From positions 27,097,498-27,161,497 of the forward strand of contig NC_026660.2 in NCBI RefSeq assembly GCF_000004075.3: a stretch of 64,000 bases of DNA, given 5' to 3'. Source of the stretch: Cucumis sativus. Taxonomy: Eukaryota > Streptophyta > Magnoliopsida > Cucurbitales > Cucurbitaceae. The notes beneath the pieces are model-generated. The model did no database searches, had not been told where the DNA came from, and saw nothing but the letters and a program-made list of their open reading frames with translations. Made by a program: the position numbers and the translations under genes. Of the stretch, positions 23,951 through 34,693 are shown in pieces (the first letter of the stretch is position 1; every line of letters starts with the position of its first letter).

Positions 23951-26295
23951 ATGGCAAGGCGAAAGGCGAAGAAAACGGTTAAGAAGTCCAGCCCTTCACC
24001 TATACTAGAAGCAAAGGATGAAGCAGCGAATGACGAGGATGGTATGTTGAAATTCGTGGTGATTTCGATTCTTTTACTGAAGCCGGAATTTAATTGAAAG
24101 AAAATTGTTTTGTTTCTCTTCCCGTTAACATAATTGTTCCTCTGTTTTCCCTTTTACTCGTGTTTAGTTGAACGGCATGCTGCTGCAATCCGTGCCATTC
24201 GGGATGTGGAGATCGGGCGTTTGATTACTGAATTGCGGTTGCTTCGTTCGTATTTCAACAAGGAGCAATTGCAAACTCCTTTATTGCAATTCTTCGAAGA
24301 AAAACTTCCTAGGTTGTCTATTTCGAGAACAGGCGAACAAGGAGAAATTGAAGTACAATGGAAGGATACAGAGGATGAACTACGCACCAATCCAGCTGAT
24401 GGAATAGATATACATGCGTCTCTCCTTCACCGCCTGTCGATAGCTTATCCTAACTGCTCTGCCGGAATGCGATCTTTCAATGGATTCGAATTTTCCAGTA
24501 AATCAGGTATCTGTAGATTTTGGATTTTGGAGCGCAAAATCATTTAGTAAGTGCCCCCTTATACGACGCTTCTTTGCTGCAACTCACCTTCTTTTCTCTA
24601 CTGATGGCAGTGAAAACGAATCCTTTCATTGTCGAGAACCTGCAAATTCCAAACTTTGTAAGTAATATTTGCATATGATATCTTAAATCGTACAGTAGTA
24701 GAATGAGTTATATGGTGCGAGCACACAACATACGATGTAGTTTGTCTATATCTTTTGTTTCATGTTGTTGATTTGTGGAAGAACGCTACTAGAAATAAAA
24801 CCGTGAACAATTTGGTATTGACTCATAGATTTGTTAACAATTCTTGATTTTAGGTTTTGGAGGAGCCCTCGGATAATTTGGTGCTCGGCATGCCAGACAT
24901 ACACCAAACTCCTGGGGTTTGTATCTTTATGGTTTTTGCACATCGCTTATTGCATTGGCCTTTTCATGTTAATATTCTATAGCTGTCTGTTATTGCCATT
25001 TTTTTAGGCGGTGTTTTCACTTAAATTATCTAGGCACATTGATTGTCGGGGTCTAAGGAATGGAATTACTGTAGTGATAGATGGGTGGCTGCAATCAATT
25101 ATTAATGTTTTATTTTCAATAATTAACGGTGTTTTGTTTAAATATTTAAGGGTGTCTAAGCTAATTCATGTCTATAAGTAGGGATTTATTGCCTCAATCT
25201 GTCAATAAGTTTGAGTTGTGACTTCTTGGTTATAAGTTGGGATCTTGTTGCCCACCATCAGTTAAACTTTGTGGTTAATGAAGTCTAAATGTAGGGAATA
25301 AGTTCAGCACATAGTGGCCATCCCACTACCAAATATTTGAAAATCAAAGTAGAATCACATTATGATAGTTTTTTCTGTGAGGATAGTTGAGGCTAACAAG
25401 CTGACCTTAAAGAAAACATGGCCTTCATATACTCATTAGTAAATCGGAAATGAACTTTGAACCTAGTATTTGTCTTGCAATCGGATGCTATTTGAAATTT
25501 TGGAACGTTGGACTATAGTTTTGTTTTTTCTTCTCTCTTTTAATGGTTCATTTTGGATTTGAATATTTCTACTCCGAAACTTCAGTGTAAATGTTCCTAT
25601 GGATATCAATACCATGATAAAAGTTCATATTTATATATGTTTTCTGCCAACCAACTAGGGGAGATAAATTAAGTTCCGAGCTAAGTTGCAAAAAAGTTAT
25701 TGGGAGCCGGGAGGCAATAGTCGATCATTTCAAAAATCAATCATGACTAGATCGTAGAGGGAATGATGGAACACGGCTTCATTTCTAGTAATTAAATAAT
25801 TTATTTGTTAAGACAGGGAAAATCTTGAACCCATGAAGGAAGCTGCAAAGATGAATTCTAAGTACAAAGATCGGCATGGTTCTTACTAAAAAATACATGT
25901 AAAGATTATATTTTAATAACATCTCAGGCTTGTTCGAGGGATTATCCCTAACAGAACTTGCTTAAGGCTGTTTTTGTCATTGTTGCCTCTATTTAGTGTA
26001 TTATACTATAACTATAAGCTAACTAGCCTTCCTTCTACAGGTGAGTAACCAACGATTATCCATTGGGATGACTCCGAAAACCCGAAGACTGCCAAAACCA
26101 GGCGAGATGCTTGTGTCCATCCATGGATCCCCCTTGGGTGTTTACAAGGAAGACAACATGGAAGCAATCCATGGTATGCTCATTTAGGTCATTTCCATTT
26201 CTAGACATGGAGTATTTTGGTGGGTTTATATAAATCGTGCTTCTACATTTTTCTAATGGGTAAATTGATATTGTGCAGAATCGGAAGAGGGTTGA
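23951..26295 (+). CDS. BORR: Borealin-like chromosomal passenger complex subunit
   Basis: Six exons on the plus strand: 23951-24041, 24168-24506, 24611-24657, 24854-24916, 26041-26173, 26279-26295, all GT-AG with matching phases, 229 residues. The N-terminus is strongly basic (MARRKAKKTVKKSS). Residues ~31-95 form the helical region that in plant Borealin joins survivin/INCENP-like partners: RHAAAIRAIRDVEIGRL, then ELRLLRSYFNKEQLQTPLLQ. The C-terminus has the conserved RLSIGMTPKTRRLPKPGE and ISIHGSPLGVY-like block (here LVSIHGSPLGVYKED). The complex guides Aurora kinase to centromeres and the cytokinetic midzone. Intron 4 is long (about 1.1 kb). Identification rests on recalled similarity to Arabidopsis At4g39630 and on its position between GGT and PPR5. 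The short last exon (ESEEG) rests on splice signals only. Confidence 0.82.
24917..26040 (+). other. intron 4 of the Borealin gene
   Basis: Bounded by CCTGGG|GTTTGT and CTTCTACAG|GTGAGT. No coding content, no repeat structure recognised. A donor four bases further right (GGGGTTT|GTATCT) would break the frame. Confidence 0.6.
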
Positions 26296-26945
26296 TTTGC
26301 TGATTCAACGCGACTTGACTGCTTGTCAATAGAAGTGATACTCCAAATGCGATCATCTCGACCATCGTTTTACTTTTACCTGATGTACTTTCAACCTTCT
26401 TGTCTTGTAATCTAACCTTTTGATTACTTCTTAAAAGTTACTCTTACGTGTATAACTATAAACTAGTGTGTTTTAACTCCAAGGAACGAGCATGTACAAA
26501 CACGCAATTGCTCCACTAGATTATTGTTCATTGTTATTTGTTACGAAAGTTGACGTTGGATTAAAGGTAAATCTGGATTGTTGCTTTGTCTTTATTTCCA
26601 ACATGTTTTTTGTGATTACCAACACAGTCTCAGATCGCTAATGAGGCAGAAAAATGGTTCAGACGGTTGCTTAGGCTCTCCGATGACAATTGAATCAATT
26701 TATATAATCCACAAATACAAAGCACACTTAGTTTGTCTGTACATCCCAATTTTGTGAGGAGTCGGACCTCATCAAATCATAAAATTTCATGGGAAAATAA
26801 ATGAGCATATATACAAAATTTTGGTTTCTTTTCAAAACTCAACATTCCTGTAATTTTTGTAAAACTGCCGTACCATTCTCCAAATTTTAAGAGGAGAAGT
26901 CAAGAAGCTTCTAAAGAATGTAGATTGACCACAAAAAGGAAATTC
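26296..26945. other. convergent 3' flanks of Borealin and PPR5
   Basis: 650 bases between two stop codons facing each other. It holds the 3' UTRs of both genes; AATAAA-like signals (e.g. 'aaaataaa' near 26795 and 'tataataat'-type motifs) are visible. No further gene is seen. Confidence 0.55.
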
Positions 26946-28790
26946 TTAAGCTAACCCTAGCTCTGGAGCATGGTTTTCCACACCACTTTCTGAGTTTCGT
27001 GAACCTGTTCTAGTTCTTGAAGATCTTGGTTTTTGCACATTACTTTCTAAGTTTCTTGGACCTGATCTAGTTCTTGAAGATGACTGTTTTTCCACACTAC
27101 TATCTGAGTTTCTTGAACCTGTTCTAGTTCTTGCAGGTTCTGGTTTTTCTTGTGACGATCCAATGGTTCCCAAAGCATCGAGGAAGAATCTCTTATTTGG
27201 AATGATGCCAGCTTTGTCCATATTCTTCAAGAGCTTCTCCAGAAGTTCCTTCTTATCAGCTTTGGTGTAAGCTTTATAAAGAAGCTTGTATGTTGTTGAA
27301 TCTGGAAATACCCTCATATTACCTGCACTCTCAAAAAGCAAATCGGCTTCCAAGGGTAAACCATTGATGCAGTAAACATCAAGCATGGCATTGAGGGTTG
27401 AGACTCTCACCTCCTTCCCAGAATTAACCATTCCATCAAAGATTTCTCTAGCCTTAGAAACACAGTCACAATGACCATACATCATGATCAGGCTTTCACA
27501 AGTAACATAGCTGGGGTCATATCCCATATCCTTCATCTTCCTAAAAACCTCTTCAGCTTTCTCTCTAAGCCGTGCCTTCCCGTAGTTTGTGATCATTGAA
27601 TTGAAAGTAGGCAGTGTTGGCCTCTCCTTCGATCGTAGTAAGCTCTTAAACACCTGTTCCATCTTGTCAAATAACTGTTTCTTCCCATATGAATCAATCA
27701 ACAAGTTAAAGGATATGATATCTGGTTTAATTTGATTGCTTTTCATGCGAGCAAGCATCAATTCCATCTCTTTAATGTTCCCATTTTTCCCATATGCATC
27801 CATCACTCCATTATACGTATATATATCAGCTGAAACAACACTCTCATCGAGATCTTTAAACAATGTATTAACTTGATCCACTTTTGCAGCTTGAGCAAAA
27901 GCTCTGGTAAGAATGTTGTAAGTAACAATGTTTGGCTTACATCGTTCCATTCCTTTCATCTTCTCGAAGTACGAAAGGACTTTAACTAAAGCTTTAGCTT
28001 TGTCCTTAGAATGAAGATGTGCTGTGATAAGTGCATTGTACACAGAAGTATCAGGTCGACACCCACTATTTCGCATCTCAGAAAACAACCACATAGCCAT
28101 CCGAATTTGACCCTTCTTTCCCATAATAGATATTAGTTTAGAATAAACCCCATTGTCAGCAATATACCAACGTTGTTTCTGCATCCATCTGAAGACCTGG
28201 AGATGAAAACACATCAATAAAACATAATAGCAGAAAAATGTAGACTCTCCCTTCTTCATCTATGCCTAAATAGAGCTTGAACTACAGTGAAAATTCAATT
28301 AATTCTGTGTAATGTTCACAAATTGAAAATTCATATCCTCGATTTCAAATTCAATCAACCGTCTTTGAGCATTTTCACCACTACCCATCAATCCAAGTTC
28401 CAAAAGTCAATACCCATAGGCTCAAATTCAGAGTTCAAAAGAAGAGAAGCGAACCTCGAGACATTCAAGCCATTTATCTCTTTTCCCCAATTCCTCAAAT
28501 AGAAGAAAACAGTGCTCAGTTCTCATAACACGAACGTATTTGTCCAGTGTCTTGAGCAATGGTTCTTTGTCGCTGAAATTTCTAATTATACCTCGAACCA
28601 GTTCTTCAGCCTCGGATCTGTCGGTTTTAACCCCAAATTTCCTACTGGGTCGAGTCGAAATGCAGACCACTCGAGTCGAAACGGCTTTCTTTATAGATGA
28701 AGGGAGTGGAAGCCATAGCCGGGAGAGTTGGGAAGAAGAATAAGATGGAGTGAATGTGGGAGAAAATTGCAGAGAAAATGAAAGAGGCAT
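26946..28790 (-). CDS. PPR5: chloroplast pentatricopeptide repeat protein PPR5
   Basis: Two exons on the minus strand, 28790-28455 and 28196-26946, phase-0 junction (GAG|GTTCGC ... CTCCAG|GTCTTC), 528 residues. The N-terminal ~45 residues are serine-rich and poor in acidic residues (MPLSFSLQFSPTFTPSYSSS), as in a chloroplast transit peptide. A conserved entry block follows (RNFSDKEPLLKTLDKYVRV, ECLEVFRWMQKQRWYI). Then come nine consecutive ~35-residue P-class PPR motifs, from DNGVYSKLISIMGKKGQ to DSTTYKLLYKAYTKADKK. The sequence closely resembles Arabidopsis At4g39620 (EMB2453/AtPPR5) and maize PPR5, which binds and stabilises the plastid trnG-UCC precursor. The C-terminus carries three 19-residue arginine/serine/threonine-rich repeats (SSRTRTGSRNSES type). 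Start is the first ATG after the upstream tRNA that yields a transit-peptide-like end. Confidence 0.92.
26973..27143 (-). repeat. 57-bp coding minisatellite in PPR5 (3 copies)
   Basis: Three imperfect 57-base direct repeats, with steps at about 26973, 27030 and 27087, encode the C-terminal R/S/T-rich 19-residue repeats. The length keeps the frame. Confidence 0.75.
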
Positions 28791-28893
28791 TGGAGAATTT
28801 GAAGTACCTTGGAGTTCGACAGGGAGAGAGGATAGCAAAATCCGATGAAGTAAATGGTTGATTTTGTAAATTCCTCGCGTTGGAGAAAAAAAC

Positions 28894-28908
28894 AAAAAAA
28901 AAACAAAA
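28894..28908 (-). terminator. RNA polymerase III terminator of tRNA-Trp
   Basis: Read on the minus strand, a T4 tract (28908-28905) starts eight bases after the tRNA 3' end and is followed by a T10 tract (28903-28894). This is the standard pol III termination signal. Confidence 0.8.
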
Positions 28909-28916
28909 GAGGGAAT

Positions 28917-28988
28917 TGAACCCGACGTGAATCGAACACGCAACCTTCTGATCTGGAGTCAGACGCGCTACCATTGCGCCACGGATCC
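28917..28988 (-). tRNA. tRNA-Trp (anticodon CCA)
   Basis: 72 bases, intronless. The acceptor arm GGATCCG pairs with CGGGTTC. The D-arm is GCGC AATGGTA GCGC. The anticodon stem TCTGA/TCAGA encloses the loop CTCCAGA with anticodon CCA. The T-arm is GCGTG TTCGATT CACGT. The discriminator is A and no CCA is encoded, as in nuclear genes. Internal A and B boxes are present. It lies 127 bases before the PPR5 start codon, on the same strand. Confidence 0.96.
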
Positions 28989-30127
28989 ACTTGTTGATTT
29001 CATAATTAAGTAAAAGAATTAAACCAATAATATTTTCATTGTAAGAAATAAAAATGATCTAAACATTAAGACTAAAGTTTGGATAATTTTTTTGAAAATG
29101 TTCTCTTTGTACAATTAACACGATTCTTGAAAAATCATTAAGCTACATTGTAACATCTTCAATAAATAATTTTATTCTCCACAACTATCATCTAATTTCC
29201 TCGAAATTTAACAAAAAAAATTGGAGGTTATGAGTAAAAGGAGGGTGTCATTGTTAATAAAAAATGTAAAACTGTGGGTTGGATTGCCTCTACCACAAGG
29301 AGAAATAGAAAAAGACGTGTGTGGCGGTTTCTTCCTGCACCAAACCAATAATGTTTGACCATTACAACCTAAGCCTTCTTTGAAATTAATGCATCTCCTA
29401 AGGATTTGCCATTGAAAAAATGGTAGTTTTGTATTCTCTTTTTTTTTTTTAATAACATTTTAAAATTTTTCTGTGTGTAGCCCATGAAATTAAGTGCAAC
29501 AATCCATTGCTTTTTTTTTTTTCCTTAATGTGTGCAACTTTAGAAAGCTATGTATAGGTGAAAGAAGAAAAAATAATTTTCATTGTTGTTTCAAAAAAAA
29601 AAACGATCCATTTCTCGTTTCTATTTTTCTTTTTCCATTTATTGTTAAAGGAAGGAAATTCTTTCAAAAAACAAAAGTAAAATTGAATTATCGAGTAAAG
29701 GCCGTGACAGAAGAGAAATTAATTTTCGTAGTTGCAAGGTTATTCTTATTGTCCTCTTACCTTTTTTCTTTATTAAAAGAGAGAAGATTAGAAGAAAGAA
29801 AAGACGTGCAAGAAATGTTAGCTTTTCTATCCATAAAATAGAAAACAAAAGCAGAGAAGATTTTGAAAATAAACATAGATTTTTCTTTTCTTTTTGGATA
29901 AAGTTATAGAGAGAAACATCATATAAAATAAAAAAAAGTGTGAGAAAAATGAGTTAGCACATATGCATGGGAGACTGGCCGGAGATTCGCCAAAAAGATG
30001 GACGCATGTCACCGGAGGAAAGTTCATCGACAAATATTTAACCACAGGTTAAGTCTTCTTTTTTCAAGCCTTGAAAATTATTAATAAAACTATAATATAC
30101 GTAACCTTTCATCACTTATTGCATACC
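28989..30127. other. intergenic, boundary between housekeeping genes and P450 cluster
   Basis: AT-rich with long A/T homopolymers and no gene recognised. The right end (about 29950-30127) is the promoter and leader of P450-1, with a 'caaatatttaac' TATA-like box near 30031. Confidence 0.5.
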
Positions 30128-32086
30128 ATGGCTTGGGTTTCGGCTACAATAATTGGGTTACTGCTTCTTCTTCTTCTTCTTCTTCTTTCAAATTACCTCT
30201 TTGAAATATGGCTATTCAAGAATAAGAGTAAGGGCAAGAAATTACCTCCTGGCCCGAAAGGGTTTCCCATTTTTGGCAGTCTCAGTTTGCTCAAAGAGTT
30301 TCCTCATAGAGATCTTCATCGCCTGTCTCAAAAATATGGTCCTATTATGCACATCAAATTGGGACTTGTAAACACGATTGTTGTTTCTTCCCCACAAGCT
30401 GCTGAGCTTTTTCTCAAAACCCATGATCTTATTTTTGCAAGTAGGCCTCTCACTATGGTCTCTAAATTCTTGTCTTATGGCCAAAAGAATTTGGTTTTTG
30501 CTCAATATGGATCTTATTGGAGGAATGTACGTAAAATGTGTACACTTGAATTGCTTAGTAATCACAAGATCAATTCTTTCAAATCCATGAGAAAGGAAGA
30601 GGTTGGGCTGTTGATTGAGTATCTCAAAGAGGCTGCAAGTGATGGTGTTTCTATTAATATTAGTTCAAAAGCTGCGTCACTCATTACAGACATGACTTGC
30701 TTGATGGTTTTTGGGAGGAAATTTGGCGATGAAGAGTTGGATGATAGAGGTTTCAAGGCTATGATGCAAGAGGTGATGCAATTAATTGCTGCTCCTAATT
30801 TGGGAGATTTTATTCCCTTTATCGAAAGATTTGATCTTCAAGGCCTGAATCGTCGGATGATAAATGTTAGCAAAGTGTTTGATGGGTTCTTTGAGAGGAT
30901 TATTGATGAACATCTCAAGTCTATGGGCGAAAAGAAGACAAAAGACTTTCTAGATGTCATGTTGGATCTAATGAATACTGAATGTCTTAGTTATGAGTAC
31001 CGAATTGATCGATCCAACGTCAAAGCAATAATACTAGTGAGAATTCCAATCCTCTTAATCCAGTAAAAAAAATGCCATAATTAGAATTGAGTTACTTCAT
31101 TATTGAACAAAGTTTCATAAATTTATAACTTTTTTTAAAAAATAATTTATAAAGTAATTTCAAATGAGCACGTAAATTATGAATTGAAATATTAATATTA
31201 TTATTTTAGTTTCTATCTATTTTTAACAAATTCATTCTAATTATTAGATCTATATTATTAACTTTTTGTTCATTTTGAGATTATTGAATTTTAAAGAAAA
31301 AATCCATTTCCATCCAATAAAAATGAGGACAACTAAATGAATCATTTCTTTTAATGAAGTATAAAAGATCAAAAGGAAATGAAAAGTATGTAAAAGTAGT
31401 GCAATAATTTAAATATGACATAAAAGATGAATTGGTTCAATATATATATACTGAGTTTGATTTTGTTGAAGGATATGCTTGGTGCTGCAATGGACACATC
31501 AGCCACAGTAATTGGGTGGGCACTACCTGAGCTCATAAGACATCCACAGGTAATGAAGAAAGTGAAAGATGAACTTGAAAATGTGGTGGGCTTAGATACA
31601 ATTGTGGAAGAATCACATTTAATTCACTTGCAATATTTAGACATGGTCATTAAGGAGATTCTTAGGCTCTATCCTCCCGTTCCATTGTTAGTTCCACACG
31701 AATCTCTTCAAGATTGCGTTGTTGATGGTTTTTTCATTCCAAGAAAGTCTCGTGTAATAGTAAATGCATGGGCAATTGGACGAGATCCAACTGCTTGGAT
31801 TCATCCACTAAAGTTTCATCCAGAGAGATTCATGGATAGCCAATTGGATGTAAAAGGAAGAGATTTTCAGTTAATTCCATTTGGAGCTGGTAGAAGAGGG
31901 TGTCCAGGAATTCATTTGGGTTTGACTGTAGTTCGTTTGGTATTGGCTCAACTTCTACATTGCTTTGATTGGAAGCTCCTTGGTGGTATGTCAATAGATG
32001 AATTGGATATGACCGAAAATTTTGGTTTGACTTGTCCTAGAGCTCAAGATCTTATTCTCATTCCTGTTTATCGACTTCATATTTGA
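30128..32086 (+). CDS. cytochrome P450-1, A-type (CYP71 clan)
   Basis: Two exons, 30128-31036 and 31472-32086, 507 residues, phase-0 intron just before DMLGAAMDT. An ER-anchored monooxygenase using NADPH via P450 reductase. Seen in order: N-terminal anchor containing ten consecutive leucines encoded mostly by a CTT repeat; proline hinge [11 protein letters not shown]-helix YWRNVRK; I-helix AAMDT (308-312); K-helix ExxR E365-R368 (KEILRLYP); PERF at 420-423; haem loop [10 protein letters not shown] with the cysteine ligand C447. All catalytic motifs are intact. The best family guess is CYP736A or CYP71AU-like; substrate unknown (known CYP736 members act on biphenyls and sesquiterpenes). It faces P450-2 tail-to-tail and is its closest relative here. 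An ATG further left in frame (30071) is unlikely because it would precede the anchor with a polar extension. Confidence 0.95.
30163..30193 (+). repeat. in-frame (CTT)8 microsatellite in P450-1 anchor
   Basis: Eight CTT codons follow TTA CTG, producing a ten-leucine tract. The sister gene P450-2 has only LLFLL at the same place. Confidence 0.9.
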
Positions 32087-32465
32087 ATTTAATTATTCTT
32101 CTCTCATGTCAATTTGAAAGTTTAATAATATGTAAAAGAATCATAGTCGTTCAATAAAATATCACGTGTACCATGTAATGATTGGTTAACTTAATCCCAA
32201 ATTTTGAGTTTAAATTTCAAATGGGAGGAATCAAATGATTTATTGTAAAATTTAAAATTCTTGAAATTTATAAATTGGAAAATCATGAAATGAATTTTGT
32301 AAATTGTGTTTTATACAGTTCAAAATGAAATTCTTTTACATATTATTAATTTAGAGGAAGGATCTATATGTAATTTTTTTCAGTATTTCTTTTTATTGAA
32401 ATGACTATATAATTCTTTTACTTATTATTAAACTCAACTTGGCACAATGAAAAGGGTAATTAAAT
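32087..32465. other. convergent 3' flanks of P450-1 and P450-2
   Basis: 379 bases between two facing stop codons. Only AT-rich 3' UTR-like sequence is seen, with AATAAA at about 32154 on the plus strand. Confidence 0.6.
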
Positions 32466-34693
32466 TCAAATATGAAGTCGATAAATAGGAATGACAATAA
32501 GGTCTTGAGCTCTTGGACAAGTCAATCCAAATTCTTCGGTCATATCCAACTCATCTATTGACGTACCATTGGGAAGCTTCCAATCAAAACAATGTAGAAG
32601 TTGAGCCAACACCAAACGAATCACAGTCATACCCAATTGAATTCCAGGACATCCTCTTCGACCAGCTCCAAATGGAATTAATTGAAAATCCCTTCCCCTT
32701 ACATCCAAATGACTTCCCATAAATCTTTCGGGACAAAACTTTAGAGGATGAATCCAAGCACTTGGATTTCGACCAATTGCCCATGCATTCACTATTACAC
32801 GTGAATTTTTTGGAATGAAAAAGTCTTCAACAATGCAGTCTTGAAGAGATTCATGTGGGACTAGCAATGGAAGTGGTGGATAGAGCCTAAGAATCTCCTT
32901 AATGACCATATCCAAATATTCCAAGTGAATTAAATCTAATTCTTCCACCATTCTATCTAACCCCACCACATTCTCAACTTCATCTTGCACTTTCTTCATC
33001 ACATCTGGATGTCTTATGAGCTCTGCTAGTGCCCATCCAATTACTGTGGCTGATGTGTCCATTGCAGCACCAAGTACATCCTATTCATGTATATGGAATG
33101 TAATAAGTGTATTTTAAAACACAAAAAATTACAAAACTACAAAATATAACGAAATTTTAGATATATCAAATATAGGTACCGATCAAATCACATTTTTAAA
33201 TATAACAAAATGAACCAAAATATTTACAAAAATATAACAAAATTTAAATTCTATTAAAGAAAATTGTAAAAAATAACAAATTTAACATAATATTTATAAC
33301 GTATAGCAAAATTTTCAGATTTTATCAATAGTAGACATTAATAAACATTTATATGCATCTATTAGCGACATTAATAGATAGTGGTAAAAGTCTATCAATT
33401 TAAAAATATTTAAATACAATATTTTAATTAACATAAGACAAAAATGGACATTATTAATAATTCCAATGACCAAAATAAATATTTTGAACCAAATAATCCC
33501 ATATTCTTAAATTACCAATTGAACTAACATAATTTGAAGTATAAAAATAAATATGACCACTAAATAAAAAATACGGGACGTGAAGAGGCATTCAAACCTA
33601 AACAATAATAATAATAGATTTTCATCTACAAAACTATGAGCTCATCTGAAATTACTTTATAAGTCATTTAAAAAGAAGTAATTTTATGCACGAAAATAAA
33701 TAATTCTTCAGACAAGAACTAACTCAATTTTTGACCTAGTTTGATGATTAAAACATTTAATTAAATGTCTTTAACTAGAGATCAAAGGATTTAAATTCTT
33801 ACCAATATTATTGCTTTAACACTGGAACGATCAATTCGATACTCATGAGTATCTTCAGACTTCATTAGATCCAACATGACATCTAAAAAATCTTTAGTTT
33901 TTTTTTCACCCATGGACTTAAGATGTTCATCAATAATCCTCTCAAAAAACCTATCAAACACTTTGTTAATATTTTTCATCCGACGTGTCAACCCTTGAAG
34001 ATCAAACATTGCAATAAAAGGAATAAGATCTCCCAAATTAGGAGCAGCAACTAATTGCATCACCTCTTGTATCATAGCCTTGAAACCTCTATCATCCAAC
34101 TCCTCATCCCCAAATTTCCTCCCAAAAACCATCAAGCAAGTCATGTCTGTGCTGAGTGACACAACTTTTGAACTAATATTAACAGAAACACCATCATTTG
34201 CAGCCTCTTTGAGATACTCAATCAACAACCCAACCTCTTCCTTTCTCATGGATTTGAAAGAATTGATCTTGTGATTACTAAGCAATTCAAGTGTACACAT
34301 TTTACGTACATTCCTCCAATAAGATCCATATTGAGCAAAAACCAAATTCTTTTGGCCATAAGACAAGAATTTGGAGACCATAGTGAGAGGCCTACTTGCA
34401 AAAATAAGATCATGGGTTTTGAGAAAAAGCTCAGCAGCTGGCGGGGAAGAGACAATAATTGTGTTTACAAGTCCCAATTTGATGTGCATAATGGGACCAT
34501 ATTTTTGAGATAAGCGATGAAGATCTCTATGAGGAAACTCTTTGAGCAAATTGAGACTACCAAAAATGGGAAACCCTTTTGGGCCAGGAGGTAATTTCTT
34601 GCCCTTACTCTTCTTCTTGAATAGCCACGTTTCGAAGATGTAATTTGAAAGAAGAAAAAGTAATGCAATTATTGTAGCCCAAATCCAAGCCAT
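32466..34693 (-). CDS. cytochrome P450-2, A-type (CYP71 clan)
   Basis: Two exons on the minus strand, 34693-33803 and 33080-32466, 501 residues. Motifs complete: [10 protein letters not shown] hinge, YWRNVRK, I-helix AAMDT (302-306), [23 protein letters not shown] with ligand C441. It is the inverted sister of P450-1; the two share most of exon 1 word for word. The main differences are a five-residue shorter leucine tract in the anchor and a one-residue indel near the end of exon 1. The intron (722 bases) is longer than in P450-1 and carries an AT-rich dispersed repeat. The same substrate class as P450-1 is probable but unproven. Confidence 0.95.
33110..33420. repeat. AT-rich dispersed repeat in P450-2 intron
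   Basis: Contains 'aaatataacaaaattt' words and the string 'atctattagcgacattaatagata', typical of a small dispersed cucurbit repeat family. Similar, more decayed sequence occurs at 47885-48020, 48790-48890, 52845-52925 and 60900-61080. No terminal structure is resolved. Confidence 0.4.

Noticed and set aside
28642-28990. Open frames running through the tRNA-Trp into the PPR5 leader
   Set aside because: They translate the tRNA and leader; the PPR5 start at 28790 gives a proper transit peptide.
29494-30045. Open frames upstream of P450-1
   Set aside because: Rich in F/K from homopolymers, no motif, no splice or start context.
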